A stretch of DNA of 64,000 nt from Podospora bellae-mahoneyi (Eukaryota > Ascomycota > Sordariomycetes > Sordariales > Podosporaceae), in the NCBI RefSeq assembly GCF_035222275.1, contig NW_026946359.1, positions 2,294,001 through 2,358,000 of the forward strand, in the 5' to 3' direction. Each line of letters starts with the position of its first letter. Position 1 is the first letter of the stretch. The position numbers were made by a program, and so were the translations under genes. Shown in pieces: positions 34,069-44,808 of this stretch. Below the pieces are notes generated by a model. It saw only the letters and a program-made list of their open reading frames with translations. It made no database searches and had not been told where the DNA came from.

Positions 34069-34938
34069 TTATCTGCCGCTGCCGATAGCGTTGGCATCGT
34101 TTCTGAAGCCCTGGCGCTCTTGCAACTATATCAAAGAGACTCGTTAGCGATCATGTTTCGTATAGTTTGGTTGATGTCGTGGAGTAAATTTTATGAGCCA
34201 GCCTCCACCAGCGCTGTCAAACATGAGATGGTTGCTGGCGACTCAACATGGCCAGTCGGCCACCTCGCACCCGAGCAGCTCAGCGTGGGGCTTCGCAAAC
34301 CACACTGCGAAGCCCAGTTTCGCGAGTCGCCAGGCCGGCCGCCCAGTCTCTCGCATCTGAAGCCAAACGGCATAGCAGAAGCTTATACAGGCGACCTCAT
34401 CCGCGAAACTGGCGAGGCGGCCGCGGCGGCCAAATGATGATAGTGGCTTATTTGACATGCTGGAGCCTTGCCTGATTCCACCTCCCACCAGCAAAAGAAC
34501 ACGAAAAGGAAGAGAAGCAAACACCGTTTCAAGTTTCACATACCTCAAACTCCTGCAGTGTGCCCTTCTCCAAAATCTTAATCACAGCCTCATCCTCGTT
34601 GGAAGTACCAAACTCGTTCTCAAGCAGGGCATTCGAGGCACCCTCAAGTCTGCCGTGGGGACCGTGGCTGTTTCTCTCGTCAGTACTTTGCACACAGTGT
34701 ATTTATTGCGTCATTCATGTCGCACAACCCGGCATAGTATTGCGGGGTAAATTTGACGAGGAGGAGTAACTCACCGGTGAGTAGCAAAGACCTTGAAAGA
34801 AGAGACAACCTGGGCGAGGGGGGTCGATCTGTCAGAAACCCACTTCTGGTAGTCCTCAGCACTGTCGACAACGACGACAAAGTCATCGTGCTCGCCCTTG
34901 AAGAAAACCTTGGCGCGGGTAGCCTCTCCACGAGTCAT
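34069..34938 (-). CDS. rtc3: Rtc3/SBDS-like small protein
   Basis: Exons 34775-34938, 34544-34667 and 34069-34125; protein 114 aa. Intron 1 (107 nt) is GTGAGT to AAACAG. Intron 2 (418 nt) is GTATGT with a CGCTAACG branch 20 nt before GATATAG, long for this window. The protein MTRGEATRAKVFFKGEHDDF...DYQKWVSDRSTPLAQVVSSF...VFATHRHGPHGRLEGASNAL...FGTSNEDEAVIKILEKG ends RQGFRNDANAIGSGR. It has the fold and length of the single N-terminal SBDS domain seen in yeast Rtc3 (YHR087W), proposed to work in RNA metabolism and stress tolerance. A TATA-like CTTATATGAAG (minus strand) lies near 35250, about 320 bp upstream of the ATG. The second exon boundary is in phase 0, which supports the model. Confidence 0.87.
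34288..34315. repeat. Perfect 10-bp hairpin in rtc3 intron 2
   Basis: GGGCTTCGCA and TGCGAAGCCC flank an 8-nt loop. A second 10-bp inverted pair in the same intron, CAGTTTCGCG (about 34315-34324) and CGCGAAACTG (about 34402-34411), starts just beside it, so the intron could fold into a compound structure. Confidence 0.85.
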
Positions 34939-36075
34939 TTTGGCGGTTTGTTTGTGGGGTGTTTACTGAAAAGTTGGGGTGTTTCAGGTAGATGCTGCTG
35001 CGGTATATCGCAAGCTGGAGCTGTTCGTTGATAGTGTTATGGTTGTTCGTGGGGTTGGTCAAGTAGTCGTTGGAGCAAGTTGCTGTGGATGGGGAACACT
35101 AGTCAGTTGTTGTTGCTTTGTGTGAAGAAGAGAAGAGGAGGAAGCCGGTCAAGTAACCTTTTATTACTTGCGGAAAATTATTCTCAAAGTTCGGATTTTG
35201 TTGATGGATGGGAATTGTGTTGTGAGTGGGAGTTGCTTTGTTCGCTCCTGCTCTTCATATAAGAGCAACCAAAGGGCTGCTCCCACAACTACGTCATAGG
35301 TGACGATAGAGCTTGGTTCCTAATTGGGACGAGGCGGCCCGCAATTTGATTCACATGGTGGATCTGTGCCCCGCAATGGCCGGCGGCACTGGATGAATAA
35401 GTTCAGCCCCGCCAGATTCACGGCTCTCTTGGCACCACCTGGCTACACGAATGGTGTCATCTTGCAAGCTGTCAAGGAGCGAGGAAAGGTACGATTCATT
35501 CCAACTGATGGTCCGCCGCCTTGGAAGCTTCACGAGGGGTCCCCGATTACTGCTTCAAGAGCCTCCAGAAATCCAGCCGCGCATGTCAAAACCCAGATCT
35601 GCTCCCCTCCCGTGCCTCCACAAACGGATCCCCGCCCATTCACGCAGCCTCCCGAGCTTGCCTAACCCATCTACGTCACTGCCCCTGATCTCAAGGCACC
35701 ATCTTGCTCTGGATCACTGGAACATTCCGACGGAGCACCAAGATGGCGTGGTTGACAGCTGGCTCAACAAACATCTCACGTGTGCAACAGTTCGCCCTTG
35801 GCAAAGCTCTTGTAACGCCTCACTTCAAGTCAGATAACACGTTTGCTGCCATTTGCCGTGTCCGCCAGTGACTAAATCATAACTACAAACCCCACCAAGT
35901 AAACACAACAACCACCATATTATGTATGCCTCAACAGACGCCGTAGTAATGATGAATCAACCGATAAAGAGGGGGTATCAAATGCTTTTCAAAACCTGAT
36001 GGACCAAAAAACCAAAAAAACCTCATGCTTGCTTCTTCTCTGGTATCATATTTCCTTCTTTTCCGCCCATGCCCC
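34939..36075. other. Intergenic: rtc3 promoter and RhoGEF 3' region
   Basis: Contains the rtc3 upstream region with the TATA-like element near 35250 and the 3' flank of the RhoGEF gene. No gene is supported. The frame at 35324-35665 is not convincing. Confidence 0.45.
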
Positions 36076-39000
36076 TCAACGAAATAAAAAGCTTCGGATG
36101 CCCACCACCGCCTCGCGATGGAGAACCCCAACTTTAGCCCAACGACTCGCAAGCTTTTGTGACCGAGACGAAGTCTTCCCTACTGAATCTGGAGGCGAAG
36201 TAAGCCTGTTCTCCTTCTTCAGATCTTCCCGGGACAACGACGCCTCGCTAAAATGCGACTTTTGCAAGCTCGGCCGCCGCGAGCTGTTCGTAGACGGCTG
36301 CAGTACACCCACCATCGGTGTACAAGGCCGTGACTGGTTCCTTTCTTCCCCATAAAAGACTGATGTGCGTGTCGTTGTTTCGGCCGTGATATCGCCGACC
36401 CGTTCCTTTGCCGTCGTCGTTGCGAAAACCTCCGTCGCGGTCGACTCCCACTGTTGTTCCGGCCCCGTTGCCAGCAAAAAGGAGCTACTTCTCTCTGCTT
36501 CATCAGGAATGACCGAGAGAAAAGACATACATTCATCTTCTGACCTCCCACGTACTGATGCCGTTGTTGCCATCACCGCCGCCGTTTGGACAACACCACC
36601 CTCCCTGTTATTTCGCGTTGTCACTTCCTCCTCGGTGGTAACATTCTTTTGCAAGCTTGCAAGGCTTGCGGAACGTTTCGTAAAACTGCTCGCGATACTC
36701 ACGACGCTTAACTTCCGCATGACTGACGAGGCCGACGACCTAACAAGGTGCTCGCTCCTGGATCGGGCAGTTATCCCGGGAAAGGGCAGTATGTCCCGGG
36801 TCCACACATCCGACATGAGAGCCTCAAGCCGGGCCCTTTCACCACGGGAAGGCGCCAACACCGGGATACGGTGGTTTGTGGCCAACAGGGACTGCGATCG
36901 GTTGATTTGAGCGCTGTAGCTCGCTGTCGGCGCATCCTTGATGACGCTCGTGTTTTTGAGAATGACTTGACACAAAGGAGATCTTGGCCCCACCGTCGTT
37001 GCTCGGTGTATCGATATTCTTCTGGCAATGGTTCCTGTTTTGTCATGAGTAACTGCCCACGATAGCATCACGGCCCGCGTGTACATACCTGGTTTTCTAA
37101 AAACAGTCCCCAGTGTTTTGATATCCAGTGAAAGCGAGCTGAAGATGGCCGGTTGCATTAGGTCCTGGTCCGGGACGCTCAAGGTCCGGCTGCTGAGCCG
37201 AGTACGCCATTCCAGTTCCTCCTTCGGCGTGCAAGCGGTGAGGATGAGTTCGTACAGTTGGTTGTCGCACAAAAAGACAATCTTCCAAGAATACGGCGCC
37301 GTGTGACACTGGAGTCCTGTACACTGCCGTTAGCTTTCCCCATCCACAGTCAGGAGAAATTCCGCCCATTGGTGTGCCTACCTCGACCGTTATCTACCTC
37401 CTCCACCTTAATGTTTGACAATGCGATGCACGCCTGAATCGTGTATACCTGGTCGATCTTACTAGCCGTCGCAAGGCAAAACCACTCCTTATACAGGAGC
37501 GCCACCATGTACTGCCCGTTCACCCCTTCTTTGGACTGCCAGCAGACATGAAGGGCACCACAAAGCTGAATGTGGCCGAAAGACCGAATACGGTTCTTGG
37601 TAGTTGCATCTAGTTGCTGTACAGATATTGTAAGCATGCATCAGCCAACAGAGCGTGGAGATGCCTACCTGGTTAGGAAATGCAAGCCTGTCCTGGAGAA
37701 TCCAAGTTTTCTCCAGCACCGTACGCACACGAGGGTCGTCTGTGGCCCGGTTGATCTCGGCCGTGGCCTCACGTAGCCTGATAAGCGTGTTCTCGATCTC
37801 CATGTGCGAATAGGGACAGTCCACCACCGGCGTATGCTTGAGCAGCTCGGAGAAGAGCAAAGGGTACTTGCATACCCGTTGAATCGGCTGCCAACATTAG
37901 CTTCAATGCCCTGCAACGTCACACGCAGCACCTGGCAGCCTTACTTTGACAAGAAGGTCACCGATGGTCAGACTCTTCTTGGAATGATCGCCTTGGCTGT
38001 CGATCGAGCCCACGGATGCAGCGAGAACTTCCAATCCCTTTTGATACGACTGCCACCCTGGCATTGTCCGATGGGCAGATGCGACATCTTTAATCATGAG
38101 TTCGTACTTTGCCCCGTACTCTTCATAGATAAAGAATCGATTCATCTGCAAGTTTTCTCTGGTTAGCATGCACGCTTCCTCGGAAAATAAAACCTGGGGC
38201 GTGCCGCTTGCCTTGTTCTTGAAGATCTTTGCAACTTCTGCCACCGTTTGGGGCTCTGCGAGCAACCCGGGCACATCTCGCAGCCATGCTACCCCGTCTT
38301 TGTCCTCCGGGACAGCATCAAGGCTCCTCCAACGCTGGTGTCCACGGGCAGCTTGGTTGGCTTGGGGGGCTTGAAGCGGCACATCGAGCTGAGAATATTC
38401 AGAGTGAGGGACCGCTCGATGGAGCTCTCCTAGCATTTCCTCGTGCAGCTCCACAATGTCGGTCAAGTTCTGGTTGATGGAGGAACGTACGGCGACGGGT
38501 AGTGTCGGTAAAGATGCTAGTATCGTGACATATACCTGCACAGATATTAGATATGCAAAGGTCCATCAAGATACACAAATATACCAACATTCATCAGGAA
38601 CCTCACGTCCCCAATATAGCTCTCTTCGGTGCTGATCAACTCCTCCAATATTCGACGTCGTTGTAGCGACCTTTCGATGACGGCGGGATCCAGCACCACC
38701 TGTCGTTCCTGACAGAAACTGTCTTCAGAAAGCCGTGCTCCCGAAACGGAAGCTCTGCTGCTGCGGTCCGTCCTCGAGTGGCCACGAGATGATCGTATCG
38801 TGTTTTTCCGTGAGCGCGTCAAGACACTGACGCTTGTCAGGGAGATACTGGCGCTTTTGACCGCCGACACAAAGTTGAATGACGAATCTGACGAGTGCCG
38901 ATAGTGCCCCGAATCCCAAGTCATCGAACTTCTCCCTTCCATATCGAGACAGCATGGTGTATTATTGCCATCGCCCCCAAACAGTTCCTGACGACGCAAC

Positions 39001-39332
39001 GCTCGTTTATGCAACGTCTTTATCCATTTCTGAAACGGCTTGATCGGTTCGGACGCCGGCGGCTGGTGTTGACAAACTCCAGCTTCAGTGGTCCCCTGGT
39101 GGATGAATACTTTCTTCTCTAAGTCCTGCTCTTGCACCACAGTGCCCATGGCACCAATGGCATCCATGAAATCGATCTTATCCAAAGCGCACCAATCCTT
39201 CGTTCTCTCGGCGCGCGTCTCTCCCTCGGCGTAGTCGGCCAGTCTGTCCCTGTCAGACTGTGTAAGACCATTGAGCGTGCCAGACGGGAGTAGCGAAGAG
39301 AACGATATAGTATGGATATCCGTGAGTGACAT
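36076..39332 (-). CDS. Rho guanine nucleotide exchange factor (DH-PH)
   Basis: Seven exons: 38589-39332, 38212-38535, 37945-38145, 37669-37887, 37382-37616, 37089-37316 and 36076-37034; ~969 aa. The DH domain starts with RRILEELISTEESYIGDVRF (residue ~225) and continues across intron 1 as FLMN-VYVTILASLPTLP, then NLTDIVELHEEMLGELHR, MNRFFIYEEYGAKYELMIKD and PIQRVCKYPLLFSELLKHTP, the signature helix of Dbl exchange factors. The PH domain follows (SFGHIQLCGALHVCWQ ... YSWKIVFLCDNQLYELILTA). The serine-rich C-terminal ~330 residues are disordered. Such proteins load GTP on Rho-family GTPases to direct polarity or cell-wall integrity. Intron 2 is ambiguous: AAG|GCAAGC (GC-AG, 66 nt, used here) or CAG|GTTTTA (48 nt), both in frame and ending at 38146; the second adds six residues. 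The ATG at 39332 is the first in frame. The target GTPase cannot be told. Confidence 0.88.
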
Positions 39333-40715
39333 TATGCAAGGTTGAGGTCCAAGAAACAAAGATTCAAAACTGTCTTCCAACAAGCCGGTTGGAGGGGAGG
39401 AGTCCAACACAGCGAACCAGCAGGAGGTGGCGTCTATCGAGTCAAATCAAAACATGCTGCAACAGAGAGAGAGAGAGAAGAAGAAGAAGAAGAAAGAAGA
39501 GCCCCAGCAGCGTAAAATGATGTGTTACTGGTGTTGGAGAGACGACCGAGATGTTTTGGCCGAGCAGGACGAAGAAGCAAGAAGGTGCAGAGATTGATCG
39601 GCCACCGACATTGGAGGCGCCGGGCACGTACTGAGGTTCATGTATTTTGGCCAGGTGGAAGGAACATGTGGTGGTCTAATCTCCCCAAACGGAAACTTTG
39701 GCTTCCTACATCCGGATTGGGGGGTCGGGTGTTTTGATGTTTGAGTTTGAGGTGTTTAACCCACCCAAAATCTGTAAGTTGAGACCGAGAGGGCAGCCAC
39801 GACCGTCTTCGTCAAGCCAGGGCAAGCCGAGGCGCCTCAGCAGCCTCTGGCTGCTGACGAGCACTTGCTCGATGCATCAAGCAACGACAGGAAAAAACAT
39901 CAGAGACAGCAGCGGCGGCGAGCTGGCAGCGAGAATCATGCAGCACGCGGGTCTGATTGGAGCGCCATCCGGACTGCCACGATGGCCACCTCCCAGCCAC
40001 GTCTCCTGTCCGATTGGACCCGGAAGCGTTTGGGCAGCATCAATGACGACGCGAAAAGATACTGGAGGCGTTGGCCGATCACGCCGATATCTGCCAGAAC
40101 AGGCCCTGTTCCACAAGGCTTTCTTCAGCCTAGGAATATCTTGAACCAAAAGAATTACATCGGGTCTCTGCGGCGACCTTTCCGACTTCGGAATATTCAA
40201 CACGAAAGAGGCGGTGATTGTAGAAGTGATTGACTGAGACATCTGCTCGCGGTTGGGGGCAATGGTGGAAAGGAAAGAGAAGACGATCTGGAATGCACAA
40301 TTCGGCATCTCAATCTCGGGACGGCGTGTGGATCAACTGCCCGCATATACCACGAAACCGCATCGAAGGTGTGAATGTTGGTGTGAGTGGATGTTGGATC
40401 GATGAGACGGGACTCACGGGAGGCGATTGCTGCCGGGGGTACCCTGCTGTACCGCCGGAACGGGACGCGCTTCCAGGGTGGTGGTGGGGAGGAGGGCGGC
40501 GCGGGGGTTCACTTGCCCAGAAGGCGCCCTGGTTGCGGTCAATGATTGCTACCCCGCCAAACTTGAACATTCCAGAGCTGCAGAGCTGTGAGATCCGCCG
40601 AACGCGTCATTGGTGGGAGGCTGATTTGTGTGATGGAAGCTTCCTTATTCTTATTTCCATTCCAGCAAACCACCGCCACTTGCATTTCAGCTATCACCAG
40701 GTATCGCCGAACATC
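39333..40715. other. Intergenic: RhoGEF and nas2 divergent promoters
   Basis: About 1.4 kb between divergent starts. A GA/GAA purine run lies at 39464-39500. Frames at 39865-40308 on both strands overlap and lack features, so they are not called. Confidence 0.45.
39464..39500. repeat. GA/GAA microsatellite in the RhoGEF upstream region
   Basis: A dinucleotide GA run merges into a GAA trinucleotide run about 130 bp upstream of the RhoGEF ATG; it may act as a polypyrimidine leader on the transcribed strand. Confidence 0.85.
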
Positions 40716-41611
40716 ATGAGCAACCTTCATGCGCCGACGGTTCCATCAGGGCCTACCACTGTCCCCGTCACCAACGGCCATGCTACACATCTGTCCATTC
40801 GAGAGCTCCAGCGCAAGAAGGACAACATCGAGGCCGAACTCAGAGCACTCGGTGGCGTGCTGGACTCGGTGCGTTGTCGCACAACCTGTATGGGCAATGC
40901 GCTTCGCTAACCAGAAGTATGCAGCATGGTGTCGACATGAACACGAGTCTCCTCACCCGCGATGGTTTTCCCCGAGCCGATATTGATGTGGCGCAAAGTA
41001 CGAATGCCGAGGGAAGGGACTTGGAGCATGACAGGCCAGAGCTGACACCCAGCCTACAGTTCGAACCACAAGAGCACGCATCATCCATCTTCGAAATGAC
41101 TGGAAAGACTTGATGGCTTTGATTGAGAAGCGCCTTCATGAGCACTTTGCCAGTCTAGAGGACAATGACGACGATACAACAGTGAACGATCCTACCAGTG
41201 TCAACGTTGCCCTTCCACAAGACTCGGTACCCGACACACCTGATCCAGCCTTTGCCAAGGTTAACACAGTGGTGGAGAATAGCCCCGCTGCAACAGCAGG
41301 ACTCAAGCCTGGGGACTTGATTCGAAACTTTGGCTATGTCAATAGAGAGAACCACGATGGCCTACGGAAAGTGGCTGAGTGCGTCCAAGGCAATGAAGGG
41401 GTAAGTGGCATTCTATCTTATCAACCTCAAGCTGTGGCGTTGCTGGCTACAGAGGCGGAAAGCTAACCCTCCGAAGCAAAATATTCTTGTTAAAGTTTCT
41501 CGAACAAATGGAGGAGGAGGAGGTCACGCACAGGAATTGAGACTGACACTGACACCGCGGCGTGACTGGGGTGGTCGGGGCTTGCTGGGCTGCCATATCT
41601 TGCCATTGTGA
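40716..41611 (+). CDS. nas2: Proteasome assembly chaperone Nas2 (PSMD9/p27)
   Basis: Exons 40716-40868, 40925-40997, 41060-41400 and 41477-41611; protein 233 aa. Introns are 56, 62 and 76 nt, with GCTAACC (1 and 3) and GCTGACA (2) branch sites. The last acceptor is AAG rather than CAG or TAG, chosen because it yields QNILVKVSR. The N-terminal coiled region (LSIRELQRKKDNIEAELRAL ... HGVDMNTSLLTRDGFPRADI ... RTTRARIIHLRNDWKDLM) is the Nas2 helical domain. The C-terminal PDZ-like domain has AFAKVNTVVENSPAATAGLK-PGD and ends RRDWGGRGLLGCHILPL. In the family, Nas2 binds the C-tail of the ATPase Rpt5 and helps assemble the 19S base before it docks on the core particle. A glycine run (TNGGGGGH) interrupts the last strands. 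Confidence 0.93.
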
Positions 41612-42602
41612 GTGTTGTAGTGAAAGGGAATTCAAGATTTCGACTGCTTTGGGCTCGCTCTGAGCTTGGGCTTCGAGCCACACCTAGTCTCGGCCTAAGA
41701 GGGATAGTGAGATCAGTGAGATCCCCTCCCTCAGGCTCGGGCTGCATATCTTGGGATCAGGCACCGCCTCGCATTTCCAGGGCATGGCAGCCTGGCAGCG
41801 GGCTACATGAGAGGACCGGGAGCACCAGCAGAATGGTCACAGGCCTGATAGCGACCACCTACAGTGTATGATACGCTCCCAGGTAGGCACCAACCTGACT
41901 AATAATCTGCTAAAATAACACATTAATCAGCACAAGTAGAAAAGGGTGTTGTTGTATTGTAGGAAAAGTGACCTTTTGTAAGACATGCCTCAGCACCCCT
42001 GCTGCAGTACCTAATCCGGCAGCAAAGAGTGGGGTTTGCTCTCCATGAGGCTCACAAAGGGACGTTTGTAGTTGACACCGGAGGAGCTTAGCTGACAGCT
42101 TTGCAGTGTGTGAATCAATAACCATGAGGCTGCCCAATCTTGTTACCAAGCAACCATCAGTCCCTCCTGCCCGCCTTTGCCTGGCGGCAAGAAAAAGTGG
42201 GATGGAACGTCAGAGTTTCCATTTGAGTGAATACAGGTTCCTCCCAATTCGCCGCACTGACCAGTCTCTCACGTGACTCTCTACCACCCCGCCGCCCAAC
42301 GAGTTTTTCGTCAAGGCTGCTGTGGTTCCAGCAGCTGCCTTTTGAAAACAACAACCACCTCCCCGGTGCCACTTCTTGCAACCCGACCACTGTCAACTTT
42401 TCCCGCTTCCCCCACAGACCAATAGGTGCGTATTCCATCGCAAACACCCTCGCGGCCATCTCTGCCAGTCGCCAGCCCCGTCCATTCCTTCTTCGACCCT
42501 TGCCTACAAATACCCCTCCATCAGCTTGCTTGCAAAAACTAACGTGGGCCTGCCCAGACTCGTTGATTTTCTTCGTTCTGTCATCACCATACATCACACA
42601 CC
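41612..42602. other. Intergenic: nas2 3' flank and ran promoter/leader
   Basis: No gene seen. The 400 bases before the Ran ATG are C/T-rich and look like promoter and leader. Open frames there read as low-complexity peptide. Confidence 0.5.
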
Positions 42603-43600
42603 ATGGCTGAAGCGCAGACCATTCCGACCTTCAAGCTGGTCCTTGTTGGTGATGGTGGTACCGGAAAGGTTAGTTCGATTCATCATGATCCTCGTCGTCG
42701 ACCGACATAATACATATTCCCTTCACGATCGCATCGACGCCGACTGCGGGGTTGCTAGTGTGGATGGATATCCCAATCGGTTGGGCAGCATGCTAACATG
42801 GCGATGCCCACAACAGACCACCTTCGTCAAGCGCCATTTGACCGGTGAATTCGAGAAGAAGTACATGGCCACCCTCGGCGTTGAGGTTCACCCTCTTGCC
42901 TTCACCACCGTAAGTTACCTCCCGCACGTGGGCAAGCTCGTTCTTGCGCACCAGAGTTTGACGCGGCCCAACGCTAATATGCCTGCAGAACTACGGTCAG
43001 ATCCAGTTCGACGTCTGGGATACCGCCGGTCAGGAGAAGTTCGGTGGTCTCCGTGATGGTTACTACATCAACGGCCAATGCGGCATCATCATGTTTGACG
43101 TCACTTCCCGCATCACCTACAAGAACGTTCCCAACTGGCACCGTATGTTCCCCCTTTCTGTAGCGCCCAAAATGTAGGTCACTGGATATGATGCTAACTG
43201 TCGCCATCAGGTGATCTCACCCGTGTCTGCGAGAACATCCCCATCGTTCTCTGCGGCAACAAGGTCGATGTCAAGGAGCGCAAGGTGAAGGCCAAGACCA
43301 TCACTTTCCACCGGAAAAAGAACCTCCAGTACTATGATATTTCCGCCAAGTCTAACTACAACTTCGAGAAGCCCTTCCTCTGGCTCGCCCGCAAGCTTGT
43401 TGGCAACCCCGGCCTTGTATGTTTTCTTTCATGTCACATTTAGGTGGAGCACTTACTAATATCCCATCCAGGAGTTTGTCGCCGCCCCCGCGCTTGCCCC
43501 CGCTGAGGTCCAGGTCGATCAGGCTCTCCTTGCCCAGTACGAGGCCGAGCTTAACCAGGCCGCCCACGAGCCCCTTCCCGACGATGATGATGACCTTTGA
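42603..43600 (+). CDS. ran1: Ran GTPase (Gsp1/Spi1)
   Basis: Exons 42603-42668, 42817-42909, 42989-43142, 43211-43416 and 43472-43600; protein 215 aa, the usual Ran length. Introns are 148, 79, 68 and 55 nt with GCTAAC, GCTAAT, GCTAAC and ACTAAT branch sites. Intron 1 splits the P-loop (GDGGTGK|T). Other motifs: switch [15 protein letters not shown], switch [24 protein letters not shown] ([13 protein letters not shown]), SAK ([16 protein letters not shown]) and the acidic tail DDDDDL that controls importin and RanBP binding. Ran sets the nucleocytoplasmic GTP gradient for transport and guides spindle assembly. Codon use is strongly C-ending, as expected for a highly expressed gene. Confidence 0.97.
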
Positions 43601-44808
43601 GCGGCTCGAATCATTGGTGGCTTAGTCAAGCTCGAGGGGGGTGGTTCAGGATGATAACGCCGGTAATGAAGATATCTACCATACACAGAGGGCAGGCGGG
43701 CAGGCATTGGGATGGGAAGAGCGAAATACGATTCACGTATGGTAGCGTTGAGAGACGTCGGTTCAGTATTTGAGGAAGAAGAGCGGCGGTCAAATATTTC
43801 TTTTTGACGATTGGTTTCAATCAGGACCAACTCAACCGAAGTACGGAGGTAGATCTGGGTTTTTTTTTCTGCATTGCAGTTTGCTAGGTAGACCAATTTG
43901 AGACATCGTCTCGCAGGCAATCATTCTTTACCCCTCTCTCAAGCAGTGTCTTTTTTTTTACTGTGAACAATCCGTGAATACTACCCAACAATGCCCACCC
44001 CGCCGCTAGTATCAACAAAAGAAGGCAAGGAACCAAAGTTTAGGCGGTGAAGGCGAAGGCGGTGAGGGTCCAGTTGTCGAATGAGCGTTTCGGCGCATCA
44101 TGACATCAAACCTCAGGTTTCGATGTCCTGCATGCAGCCAAGATATGTGATGTGCTTTGTCAGCAGCGTTGACGAGATAAGCATGCCAAGATTTCCGTCT
44201 GGACTTATGGAAATTACTTTGACTGATGGATGGTGTGTTGCCTAGCAACGGGATTGGTATTTACGGATGAGGTTATTTGAGGATTGCCATCGCCGAGTCA
44301 ACAGGGCTGAAATGATTGGTATGCGATTTGTCCCTTTAATAGGAACTGGTGTATGAAGTGTTGAAGGTGATTTTTTCTAGGGTTGAATAGGAGATGGAGA
44401 AGGCCGTTGGTATGGCATGCATGCTGTGTGTATTGATATTCGAGTGAGTGAAATAGCTACCTGTGATATGGTGAAACTTGACATTGTAAACGCCTGTGTT
44501 GCCGCCAGGTCCCTCTGGAAGTGAATGCAACAAATTGATATCATCCTCCACCACGCCGGTCCATGAGAAGTGATAGACGAGAAGCCGATATCAAATGCAG
44601 AGCAAGAAAGACGCATACCCCGATCCCAAGAAAAGCCAAAAGCAAGACAAAAACAGATAGCAATTATGGTATATATATTAAGCCAAAAAAGCAAAACGTC
44701 ATGAAATGGGGGATTTCCACCACATAAAAGTTCGCCCTAAACTAACAAGTAAAAGAAATCTCCCTGTATATATGTAGCAAGACCGCCCAGACATGAAATA
44801 ACTCCCGT
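43601..44808. other. Convergent 3' regions of ran1 and the WSC oxidase
   Basis: A 1.2-kb spacer between two gene ends. No gene or repeat is recognised; several T-runs occur. Confidence 0.5.

Noticed and set aside
39865-40308. Overlapping frames on both strands (122 and 143 codons)
   Set aside because: Mutually overlapping, no splice signals, no recognisable protein; treated as intergenic.
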